64,000 bases of DNA from Gammaproteobacteria bacterium (GTDB lineage Bacteria; Pseudomonadota; Gammaproteobacteria; Burkholderiales; Burkholderiaceae_C). Below, in pieces: positions 57,133 through 64,000 of this stretch. The position numbers were made by a program, and so were the translations under genes. Location: contig JAHIYE010000020.1 of NCBI GenBank assembly GCA_018815325.1, forward strand, positions 248,001-312,000, read 5' to 3'. Each line of letters begins with the position of its first letter. The first letter of the stretch is position 1. Under the pieces are notes generated by a model. That model searched no databases. It was not told where the DNA came from and was given only the letters and a program-made list of their open reading frames with translations.

Positions 57133-57163
57133 TTTCATACAAGTAAAAAGTTCGTGCTAGAAT
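57133..57163 (+). promoter_or_regulatory. Candidate tRNA-Arg promoter
   Basis: Extended -10 TGCTAGAAT (hexamer 57158-57163) with a weak -35 TTTTCA near 57133. Initiation would fall a few bases before the tRNA. The rest of the 235-base gap upstream (56939-57132) is AT-rich, with the lipoprotein operon promoter and no further gene. Confidence 0.45.
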
Positions 57164-57173
57164 CTCGTTCTTC

Positions 57174-57250
57174 GCGGCTGTAGCTCAGTTGGATAGAGTA
57201 CTTGGCTACGAACCAAGGGGTCGTGGGTTCAATTCCTGCCAGCCGCACCA
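57174..57250 (+). tRNA. tRNA-Arg(ACG)
   Basis: 77 nt with encoded CCA. Acceptor GCGGCTG/CAGCCGC, anticodon stem TTGG/CCAA with loop CTACGAA (anticodon ACG, read as ICG), T-arm GGTTCAATTCC. It is followed by a hairpin terminator. Confidence 0.95.
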
Positions 57251-57257
57251 AAAAAGT

Positions 57258-57290
57258 AAAAGCCTGCAACTGCAAAGTTGCAGGCTTTTT
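57258..57290 (+). terminator. Intrinsic terminator after tRNA-Arg
   Basis: Stem AAAGCCTGCAACT / AGTTGCAGGCTTT with a GCAA loop, ending in TTTTT. It lies only 13-22 bases before the greB start. Confidence 0.88.
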
Positions 57291-57311
57291 GCTTGGGCGA
57301 CAATGCGTCCT

Positions 57312-57881
57312 ATGAGCAAGGCCTTTACCCGCGAATCCGATACGGCAGATGACGACGATCTGCAGCTGCCGCCCCTGCCGGCGGGTGGGAAGAATTACAT
57401 CACGCCTGCCGGCTACGCGCGACTGCGCACGGAGTTGCTGGACCTGATCGACAACGAGCGCCCCAAAATCGTTGAAGTGGTGCACTGGGCAGCCAGCAAT
57501 GGCGACAGGTCGGAAAACGGGGACTACCTGTATGGCAAAAAACGGCTGCGCGAGATAGACCGGCGCATTCGCTTTCTGACCAAAAGGCTGGAGATTGCCG
57601 AGGTGACCAATCCCAGCCTGCACCATGGCAGCGATCAGGTGTTTTTTGGTGCCACCGTGACCTATGAGGACGAGACCGGCCAGGCACGGACGATCACGAT
57701 CATGGGCATTGACGAGGCGGAGAGCCTGCAGGGTGAGGTCAGCTGGATTTCTCCCGTGGCCCGCACCTTGCTCAAAGCGCGCGTAGGGGATGTCTTGCAA
57801 CTCCTCACCCCCGTGGGCGTGAGCGAGATCGAGGTGACAGCCGTCAGCTACCCCGCACCGGCTGTTTCAAAGCCAGGCTGA
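57312..57881 (+). CDS. greB: Transcription elongation factor GreB
   Basis: 189 residues from MSKAFTRESD (ATG 57312; 57303 possible). An acidic N-terminal extension (TADDDDLQ) precedes the coiled-coil domain: YITPAGYARLRTELLDLIDNERPKIVEVVHWAASNGDRSENGDYLYGKKRLREIDRRI. This includes the tip residues DRSENGDYLYGK, which resemble GreB rather than GreA. The C-terminal FKBP-like domain has VSWISPVARTLLKARVGD. It rescues backtracked RNA polymerase. No ribosome site is evident. The stop lies two bases from the convergent spoT stop. Confidence 0.93.
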   Translation: MSKAFTRESDTADDDDLQLPPLPAGGKNYITPAGYARLRTELLDLIDNERPKIVEVVHWAASNGDRSENGDYLYGKKRLREIDRRIRFLTKRLEIAEVTNPSLHHGSDQVFFGATVTYEDETGQARTITIMGIDEAESLQGEVSWISPVARTLLKARVGDVLQLLTPVGVSEIEVTAVSYPAPAVSKPG

Positions 57882-57882
57882 G

Positions 57883-60156
57883 CTACTGCGCGTTCTTGGT
57901 TCGCTTGGCCCGCAGCACCGAGGGGGTGCGTTTGAGTTTGCGCAGCGCAGCCGCCAGGTGGACGCGATCACGCACGCCAATCACAAAATGCAGATCAGTG
58001 GCTTCCTGGGCCGCGGCCTTGCCCATGTCGATGTGGCTGATGTCGGCTTCGGCACTGGCCAGGGCCGCAGCCACACGTGCGAGCACGCCTTTGCCGTTGG
58101 TAACAGTGACCAGAATGCCTGCTTCAAAGGGCCGCACCGGGTCATCGGCCCATTCGACACTGATGAAACGTTCGCTGTCCTTGTTCTGCAGGCGTTTGGC
58201 TACCTGGCAGTCGTCGGTATGCACCACCAGACCTTCCCCGCGCCCCAGATAACCCACGATGTCGTCGCCGGGAATGGGGCGGCAGCAGGGGGCAAACTGG
58301 ACCGAGGCATTTTCACTGCCGTCGAGTGTCAGGCCTGACTGCTGCACATGGGACTCATGTTCCGTGAAGCGCTCACGGGTAAGCAACAGGGCATCGGGTT
58401 TTTCACCCAGTTCCGACAGCAAGGTGGTCATGCGCTTGGCCACGATGCGCGCAATGCGTTTGCCCAGGCCAATGTCGGTCAGCAGATCGGCGCGGTTCTT
58501 GTTGCCGGTGAAGTGCAGCAGCTTGCTCCACAGGCCCTGGTTGGCCTCGTTTTCATCCGGGAACTTCTCGATGCCCTCGGCGCGCAGTGCCTGCGTCAGC
58601 AACTTCTCGCCCAGCCCCAGTGATTCGGTCTGCGCCAGCGTCTTGAGGTGATGGCGGATCTTGGAGCGGGCCCGTGCCGTGCGGACAAAGTCCAGCCAAG
58701 CGGGGTTGGGGGTGGAGACCGGCGCGGTCACAACCTCGACAACGTCGCCGTTGGTCAACTCGGTACGCAGCGGCACCTGCTCGCCGTTGATGCGGGCTGC
58801 AATGGTGCGATCACCCACATTGCTGTGAATGGCGTAGGCAAAGTCCACCACCGTAGCGCCCCGGGGCAGGGACATGATCTGGCTCTTGGGCGTGAACACG
58901 TAGACGGCGTCCGGGAACAGGTCCATCTTGACGTGATCCCAGAACTCGGCGGCATCGCCGGTTTCCTGCTGGATATCGAGCAGGGACTGCAGCCATTGGG
59001 TGCTCATGCGCTCGGCCGACGGTATGGCGGGATCGTTGACCTTGTAAAGCCAGTGTGCCGCCACCCCTGTTTCACCCACCAGGTGCATGGCCTCGGTGCG
59101 GATCTGAAACTCGACATTGACGCCCGCCGGGCCGACCAGGGTGGTGTGCAGGGACTGGTAGCCGTTGGACTTGGGGATGGCGATGTGGTCCTTGAACTTG
59201 CCGGGCACAGGCTTGTAGAGCAGATGCAGGGTGCCCAGCGCGGTATAGCAATCGGCGATGGTGGGCACCATCACCCTGAAGCCATAGATGTCGGTGACCT
59301 GGGCAAAACTCAGGTGCTTGTCGCGCATCTTGCGGTAGATGGAGTACAGGGTTTTTTCCCGTCCGCTGATGCGCACACTCAGGCCGCTGGCTTCAAAGGC
59401 AGATTCAACACCACTCTGTACTTTTTGTAGCAAGTCTCGGCGGTGGTTGCCGGCTTTGGCAACGGCCTTGGACAAGGTGGTGTAGCGCCAGGGCAGCAGA
59501 TGGCGAAAGGCCAGATCCTGCAGCTCGCGGTAGGTCTGGTTCAGGCCGAGGCGGTGGGCAATCGGCGCATAGATGTCGAGGGTCTCAGAGGAGATGCGCG
59601 CCCATTTTTCGCGCGGCACGTCTGACAGCGTGCGCATGTTGTGCTTGCGGTCGGCCAGTTTGATGAGGATGACCCGCACATCGCGTGCCATGGCCAGCAG
59701 CATCTTGCGGAAGGACTCGGCCTGGTTTTCTTCGCGGGTATTGAAGTGCAGCTTGTCCAGCTTGGTCAGGCCGTCTACCAATTCGGCCACGGGGGAGCCG
59801 AAACGCTCAATCAGCTCGGCCTTGGTCACCCCGCAGTCTTCCAGTGCGTCGTGCAACAGGGCCGCCATCACGGCTTGGGCATCGAGTTTCCATTCGGCGC
59901 AGCGCAGCGCGACGGCGATCGGATGGGTGATGTAAGGCTCGCCGTTGTTGCGCAACTGGCCCAGATGGGCTTCATCGGCAAACTTGTAGGCTTGGCGTAC
60001 CTGCTCCAGATCTGAAGGTGAGAGGTAGTCCAGACTGGTGAGCAGGCTCGCAAAGCTGGCTGCGGCCGCGTTGACAGAGGCCGGACTGGGCGCAACAAAG
60101 CTCGCACCCGTATTCAGAGCGGGCGGTTCGGAGCGATGTTCGAGTGCGGTACTCAC
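57883..60156 (-). CDS. spoT: Bifunctional (p)ppGpp synthetase/hydrolase
   Basis: 757 residues from a GTG start. The hydrolase HD domain has THPIAVALRCAEW and LLHDALEDCG (His102-Asp103). The synthetase domain has PKSNGYQSLHTTLVG and EFQIRTEAMH, and the TGS domain VYVFTPKSQIMSLPRGATVVDFAYAIHS. The C-terminal ACT domain is VTNGKGVLARVAAALA. Both active sites look intact, so it makes and degrades (p)ppGpp. Order rpoZ-spoT downstream of gmk matches other proteobacteria, though here a terminator separates rpoZ from spoT. Confidence 0.95.
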   Translation of the reverse strand: MSTALEHRSEPPALNTGASFVAPSPASVNAAAASFASLLTSLDYLSPSDLEQVRQAYKFADEAHLGQLRNNGEPYITHPIAVALRCAEWKLDAQAVMAALLHDALEDCGVTKAELIERFGSPVAELVDGLTKLDKLHFNTREENQAESFRKMLLAMARDVRVILIKLADRKHNMRTLSDVPREKWARISSETLDIYAPIAHRLGLNQTYRELQDLAFRHLLPWRYTTLSKAVAKAGNHRRDLLQKVQSGVESAFEASGLSVRISGREKTLYSIYRKMRDKHLSFAQVTDIYGFRVMVPTIADCYTALGTLHLLYKPVPGKFKDHIAIPKSNGYQSLHTTLVGPAGVNVEFQIRTEAMHLVGETGVAAHWLYKVNDPAIPSAERMSTQWLQSLLDIQQETGDAAEFWDHVKMDLFPDAVYVFTPKSQIMSLPRGATVVDFAYAIHSNVGDRTIAARINGEQVPLRTELTNGDVVEVVTAPVSTPNPAWLDFVRTARARSKIRHHLKTLAQTESLGLGEKLLTQALRAEGIEKFPDENEANQGLWSKLLHFTGNKNRADLLTDIGLGKRIARIVAKRMTTLLSELGEKPDALLLTRERFTEHESHVQQSGLTLDGSENASVQFAPCCRPIPGDDIVGYLGRGEGLVVHTDDCQVAKRLQNKDSERFISVEWADDPVRPFEAGILVTVTNGKGVLARVAAALASAEADISHIDMGKAAAQEATDLHFVIGVRDRVHLAAALRKLKRTPSVLRAKRTKNAQ

Positions 60157-60199
60157 CCCTCAAATATAGCTGCTGGGCATTTTCTTCGGGCCGGACATG

Positions 60200-60228
60200 A
60201 AAAAAGCACCGCGAGCGGTGCTTTTTTT
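60200..60228. terminator. Terminator between rpoZ and spoT
   Basis: AAAAAAGCACCGC-GAG-CGGTGCTTTTTTT: stem AGCACCGC/GCGGTGCT-like with A and T tracts on both sides, active in either direction. It lies 15 bases past the rpoZ stop. Confidence 0.85.
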
Positions 60229-60242
60229 ATGGCGCGATCTGC

Positions 60243-60446
60243 TTACAGAGGCACTTTTTTGAGCATTTCGAGCCCGACCTTGCCGGCCGCGATTTCACGC
60301 AGGGCGGTGACAGCGGGCTTGTTCTTGCTCTCGATCTTGGGCGTATGGCCCTGGCTCAGCATGCGGGCGCGGTAGGTGGCGGCCAACACGAGCTGGAAAC
60401 GGTTGGGGATTTTCTCCAGGCAATCTTCGACGGTGATACGAGCCAT
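60243..60446 (-). CDS. rpoZ: RNA polymerase omega subunit
   Basis: 67 residues. [30 protein letters not shown] and [17 protein letters not shown] are omega-typical. It stabilises beta-prime and carries part of a ppGpp site. It lies 17 bases after gmk in the same direction. Confidence 0.95.
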   Translation of the reverse strand: MARITVEDCLEKIPNRFQLVLAATYRARMLSQGHTPKIESKNKPAVTALREIAAGKVGLEMLKKVPL

Positions 60447-60463
60447 TTAACTTCTCCGGAAAT

Positions 60464-61084
60464 CTAGGGGATATTCAGTGCTTTGAAGGTATCAGCCCGG
60501 GCACGGCGCTGGGCTGCATATTTGAGCCGTTGGGCGTGAACAATGGCTTTAAGGTCAAATATCGCACGCTCAAATAACTCGTTGATTATAACGAAATCGA
60601 ATAAATGGGCCTGGGCCAGCTCAATGGCGGCATTCTTGAGCCGGAGTTCGATCACCTCCGGGCTGTCTTCACCGCGGCGCTCCAGCCGCGAACGCAGCTC
60701 TTCCCAGCTCGGCGGCAGGATGAAAATGGAAATCGCGTTGGTGAACACCTTCTTGATCTGCAGTGCACCCTGGTAGTCAATCTCCAGCACCACGTCGCCG
60801 CCCTGGGCAATGCGTTCTTCAATGGCTTTCTTGGAGGTGCCGTAGCGGTGGCCGTGCACATGGGCCCATTCCACGAAGGCATTGGCCTTGACCATGGCAT
60901 CGAACTCGGGCGCCGAGACAAAGAAGTATTCCCGTCCGTGCTTCTCCTGGCCGCGCGGGGCACGCGTGGTGTGCGAGACCGAGGGCTGGATATGGGAGTC
61001 AAGCTCCATCAGGGCCTTCACGAGGCTGGATTTGCCGGCCCCGCTGGGGGCTGCGACGACGAACAGGTTTCCGGGGTAATCCAT
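60464..61084 (-). CDS. gmk: Guanylate kinase
   Basis: 206 residues. P-loop [35 protein letters not shown] for GMP binding, and [14 protein letters not shown]. It phosphorylates GMP to GDP. It follows yicC in the same direction with 40 bases between. Confidence 0.96.
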   Translation of the reverse strand: MDYPGNLFVVAAPSGAGKSSLVKALMELDSHIQPSVSHTTRAPRGQEKHGREYFFVSAPEFDAMVKANAFVEWAHVHGHRYGTSKKAIEERIAQGGDVVLEIDYQGALQIKKVFTNAISIFILPPSWEELRSRLERRGEDSPEVIELRLKNAAIELAQAHLFDFVIINELFERAIFDLKAIVHAQRLKYAAQRRARADTFKALNIP

Positions 61085-61124
61085 GAAGGCAGTGTCTGGT
61101 GGCTGGAATTCGGGCGACAGGCCC

Positions 61125-62042
61125 TTATTCTATGTTCTGCACCTGTTCACGCATCTGCTCGATGAACACCTTCATGTCCACCGAGATGTGCGTGAGTTCG
61201 AGTGCCGCCGATTTGGAGCCCAGTGTGTTGGCCTCGCGGTGCAGCTCCTGGATCAGGAAGTCGAGTCGCTTGCCGATCTCGCCGCCTTTCTTGATCAGGC
61301 GCTCAAGCTCGTCGAGGTGGGAGTTCAGCCGGGTGATCTCCTCGGCCACATCGATGCGGATGGCAAAGGAGGTGGCTTCGGTCAGGGCGCGATCCTGCGC
61401 GGCGTCAGGTGCAGTCGCGCCATCGGTCAGGGCCATGGCCTCTTTCCAGCGCTCCATGAAGCGCAGACGCTGTTGTTCGACCAGTTTGGGCACCAGTGGC
61501 ACGGCCTGCTGGGCCAGCGCCCGCAACTGGCCAATGTGCCCGAGCAGCATGGTGGCCAGACGAGCGCCCTCGCGCTGGCGGGCTGACAACAGTTCCTTGA
61601 GCGTCTGCTCTGCCAGCGGCATCACGTCCTGGCTCCAGTCATGGCTGCCGCCCTGCTCGTTGGAGGCCAGTCGTATCACGTCGGCCACGCTCAGGGGCTG
61701 GGCCTGGGGCAACCAGGAGCGCACATTGTCCTGAATGGCGTTGAGCCGCTGGATCAGGCGGGTTGTCGGGTCCGCAATGGTGCCCGAAGTGCCGGATTCA
61801 ATGGCCGCACGCACCTCAACCTTGCCGCGTTTGAGCCGGCTGGTGAGCAGTTCGCGCAGTGGGGGCTCGTACTGGCGAAGCTCCTCGGGCAGACGGAACG
61901 ACAGGTCCAGAAATCGGCTGTTGACCGAACGGATTTCCAGGCCAAGCCGGCTTGGCGGCATGCTTCGGGTTTCGGTGTCGGTGGACGGGCTGGCTGTGCT
62001 GTGCTGGGCACTGGCGTAGCCGGTCATGCTGTAAACTGGCAT
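61125..62042 (-). CDS. yicC: YicC family endoribonuclease-like protein
   Basis: 305 residues from [11 protein letters not shown]. The hallmark opening SMTGYA and [30 protein letters not shown], and the C-terminal MNTIGSKS-like block ([35 protein letters not shown]) are clear. Recent work describes YicC as an RNase. It has a roughly 15-residue polar insert after [11 protein letters not shown]. It diverges from the kinase gene, with about 80 bases between starts. Confidence 0.93.
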   Translation of the reverse strand: MPVYSMTGYASAQHSTASPSTDTETRSMPPSRLGLEIRSVNSRFLDLSFRLPEELRQYEPPLRELLTSRLKRGKVEVRAAIESGTSGTIADPTTRLIQRLNAIQDNVRSWLPQAQPLSVADVIRLASNEQGGSHDWSQDVMPLAEQTLKELLSARQREGARLATMLLGHIGQLRALAQQAVPLVPKLVEQQRLRFMERWKEAMALTDGATAPDAAQDRALTEATSFAIRIDVAEEITRLNSHLDELERLIKKGGEIGKRLDFLIQELHREANTLGSKSAALELTHISVDMKVFIEQMREQVQNIE

Positions 62043-62121
62043 GGCAATATTCGGGTCAGTGGAACGTGCCTGAGAATAACACCCGGTTCCTGCCGATCCC
62101 AGGAGCGATTGCCTCAAATTT

Positions 62122-63132
62122 ATGTCAAAGGTCAAACCAGCACCGCTGCCCCCTGATACCGTGATCGGCGGTTATCGCATTGTCCGCAAGGTGGCCGCCG
62201 GTGGTTTTGGCGTGGTCTATCTGGCGCTGGACCCTGAAGGGCAACAGGTTGCTGTCAAGGAGTACCTGCCCTCATCCCTGGCGACGCGCGCTCCGGGTGA
62301 GCTGCTGCCCATGGTGCAGAACGACAAGCTGCCCTTGTACCGCCTGGGTCTCAAGAGCTTCTTCGAGGAGGGCAGGTCGCTGGCCCAGATATCCCACCCT
62401 TCCGTGGTGAGTGTGCTCAACTTCTTCCGCGAGAACGACACGGTCTACATGGTGATGAACTACCTGGAGGGCGCGGCCCTGCAGGATTTCATCATCACCG
62501 CACGTGACCTGAAGCGGCAGAAAGTGTTCCGCGAGTCCACCATCCGCTCCCTGTTTGATGAAATCCTGCGCGGCTTGCGCATCGTGCACCAGCACAAGAT
62601 GTTGCATCTGGACATCAAGCCGGCCAATATATTTGTAACGGATGACAATAAATCGGTGCTGATCGACTTCGGCGCTGCTCGCGAGGTGTTGAGCAAGGAG
62701 GGCAACTTCGTGCGCCCCATGTACACGCCTGGCTTTGCCGCCCCCGAGATGTACCGGCGTGATGCCTCCATGGGGCCCTGGACGGACATCTACGCCATCG
62801 GTGCCTGCATCTATGCCTGCATGAAGGGCTTTCCGCCCAACGAGGCGCCGCAACGGCTCGAGAAAGACCGTATCGGCATCGCCCTGGCGCGTCTGCGCGG
62901 GGTGTATTCAGACAACCTCATCGAGGTCGTCGAGTGGTGCATGTCGCTGGACCCGCTGTCGCGTCCGCAGTCGGTGTTCACGCTGCAGAAGGAGCTCAGC
63001 CGTGAGGGCGAGCGTCGCTACAGCAAACTCACGGTGACAGAAAAAGTCAGGCTGCAGTTTGACAACATGATGTCTGACGGCAAGAAGAAAAGTGTCAAGA
63101 GCGCCACCGGCAAGGGTGACAAAGTCAAATGA
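62122..63132 (+). CDS. Hanks-type serine/threonine protein kinase
   Basis: 336 residues, cytosolic, no membrane segment. Gly-rich loop GGYRIVRKVAAGGFGVVYLA, catalytic Lys in VAVKEYLP, HxD variant LHLDIKPANIFV (HLD in place of HRD, as in several bacterial kinases), DFG as IDFGAAREV and the activation-segment APE as FAAPEMY. A basic C-terminal tail (KKKSVKSATGKGDKVK) follows the domain. It is coupled by overlap (ATGA) to the next PP2C phosphatase, forming a kinase-phosphatase pair of unknown substrate. Confidence 0.92.
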   Translation: MSKVKPAPLPPDTVIGGYRIVRKVAAGGFGVVYLALDPEGQQVAVKEYLPSSLATRAPGELLPMVQNDKLPLYRLGLKSFFEEGRSLAQISHPSVVSVLNFFRENDTVYMVMNYLEGAALQDFIITARDLKRQKVFRESTIRSLFDEILRGLRIVHQHKMLHLDIKPANIFVTDDNKSVLIDFGAAREVLSKEGNFVRPMYTPGFAAPEMYRRDASMGPWTDIYAIGACIYACMKGFPPNEAPQRLEKDRIGIALARLRGVYSDNLIEVVEWCMSLDPLSRPQSVFTLQKELSREGERRYSKLTVTEKVRLQFDNMMSDGKKKSVKSATGKGDKVK

Positions 63133-64000
63133 AATTTTCCATCTTCCAAGTCAGTCGCAAGGGTGGGCGTGGCAGCAATGAAGACCGCATGGGCTATTGC
63201 TACACCCGTGGTTCGGGCATCTTCCTGCTGGCCGACGGCATGGGCGGGCATCCCGAGGGCGAGGTGGCGGCCCAGCTGGCGCTGCAAACTATCTCGGCGA
63301 TGTTCCAGAACGAGGCGCGGCCGATCATCAATGACATCCCCGCCTTCCTGTCCTCGGCCGTGATGGCAGCACACCGCCAGATCCTGCGCTACGGGCTGGA
63401 AAAAGGCATGCACGACACCCCCCGCACCACGCTGGTGGTGGCCCTTCTGCAAGAGGGCACCATCACCTGGCTGCATTGTGGCGATTCACGGCTGTACCTG
63501 GTGCGTGGGGAGGATTTGCTGATACGCACCCGCGATCATTCCTACATCGAGCAGCGCCAGGGTGCCGGCCTTGACAGCAAGTCCAGCGAGTACCTGAACC
63601 GCAACATACTCTTCACCTGCCTGGGCTCCCCGACCAAACCCGTGTTCGACATTGGCGGGCCGGTCAACCTGCAGCAGCATGACAAGATCATGCTGTGTTC
63701 CGACGGCTTGTGGAGCAGCGTGACCGATGCCGAGATCACCTATCACCTCGAGCACCAGCCGGTGGCCGATGCGGTGCCCGATCTGGTGGAAAAGGCTTTG
63801 CGCAAAGCCGGTGACAGCAGCGACAACGTTACCGTGATTGCACTGGAGTGGGAGACGCCCGACACCGTGTTCGAGTCCACTCTGGGCACCATCTCCACCG
63901 ACACCATCCGTGACGGTGTGTTCGCCTCCACGGTGCAGGCCGGTGGGCTGGACCCCATGGAGGTTGATCTGGACGAGGAGGCCATCGAGCGCTCCATTGC
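63129..64000 (+). CDS. PP2C family Ser/Thr phosphatase (3' truncated by window)
   Basis: About 290 residues visible, open to the window end. Motifs are GRGSNEDRMG (metal Asp), FLLADGMGGHPEGE, ITWLHCGDSRLYLVR, MLCSDGLWSSV and SDNVTVIALEW. These are the metal-binding Asp residues of PPM/PP2C phosphatases. An acidic stretch after residue 245 (VQAGGLDPMEVDLDEEAI) leads to a C-terminal extension that is cut off. It probably reverses the upstream kinase, and its start overlaps that gene's stop. Confidence 0.92.
   Translation, partial: MKFSIFQVSRKGGRGSNEDRMGYCYTRGSGIFLLADGMGGHPEGEVAAQLALQTISAMFQNEARPIINDIPAFLSSAVMAAHRQILRYGLEKGMHDTPRTTLVVALLQEGTITWLHCGDSRLYLVRGEDLLIRTRDHSYIEQRQGAGLDSKSSEYLNRNILFTCLGSPTKPVFDIGGPVNLQQHDKIMLCSDGLWSSVTDAEITYHLEHQPVADAVPDLVEKALRKAGDSSDNVTVIALEWETPDTVFESTLGTISTDTIRDGVFASTVQAGGLDPMEVDLDEEAIERSI

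Noticed and set aside
59380-59430. Copy of the dispersed element inside spoT
   Set aside because: TTGCTAC is present on the minus strand, but the middle and right blocks do not match well enough.
60155-60190. Seventh copy of the dispersed element upstream of spoT
   Set aside because: ATAGCT is followed by GGGCC, but the spacing is off by two and the left block is missing.

Overview
The window is GC-rich, densely packed chromosomal DNA from a betaproteobacterium, most likely order Burkholderiales, family Comamonadaceae or a close relative. This rests on the gene orders (ctaD-cox11-coxC-SURF1-cox15-ctaB-SCO; lolB-ispE-tRNA-Gln-prs-rplY-pth; mutM-dynamin-mutY-rapZ-recN-nadK-hrcA; greB-spoT-rpoZ-gmk-yicC-kinase-phosphatase), on two Bug/TctC-type periplasmic receptors, and on the selenium and N-ATPase loci. 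Assignments come from reading the translations and motifs. No database search was possible.

Layout. 1-8246: a caa3/aa3-type cytochrome c oxidase operon with structural subunits, copper chaperones and heme A synthesis enzymes. 8249-10043: an AlkD-like DNA repair protein and a Bug receptor, convergent. 10145-11143: rpoH behind a perfect CIRCE (HrcA) operator; hrcA itself lies at 53858. 11239-19092: a complete second, N-type ATP synthase operon (atpDCQ-antiporter-RBEFAG on the minus strand) with a CPA2 cation/proton antiporter embedded in it. 19257-22323: a class I amidotransferase-like hydrolase, a MarR regulator, a second Bug receptor and a DUF962 membrane protein.

22437-30114 is the most interesting block. 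A PhnD/C/E/E-type ABC importer of the kind annotated as 'putative selenate transporter' is divergent from egtD, a SenB-type selenosugar synthase and selD/senC, with a convergent SelD-associated NAD(P)/FAD oxidoreductase beyond. It looks like a selenium uptake and selenoneine (or other organoselenium) locus, but the expected selenoneine synthase SenA (EgtB-like) is not in this window.

30176-47238 is mostly housekeeping: pal, esterase, ftsY, two M16 peptidases, rsmD, coaD, UspA, phosphoglycerate mutase-like, amidase, ferredoxin, pth, rplY, prs, tRNA-Gln, ispE, lolB, a TPR protein and mutM. 47291-54862 carries a dynamin-like GTPase between mutM and mutY, then rapZ, recN, nadK and hrcA. 54887-57250 is a visibly AT-richer islet: a three-lipoprotein operon (CsgG-like, DUF4810, GNA1162/DUF799) between tRNA-Ile2(CAT) and tRNA-Arg(ACG). 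57312-64000: greB, bifunctional spoT/rel, rpoZ, gmk, yicC, a Ser/Thr kinase and a PP2C phosphatase cut by the window end.

A further signal is a dispersed short element of about 50 bp with fixed internal spacing (TGCTA - 8 nt - ATAGCT - 19 nt - GGGCTA). I find six copies. One is intergenic and five lie inside coding sequences. Three of those five supply, in the same reading frame, the signal peptide or lipobox of an exported protein.
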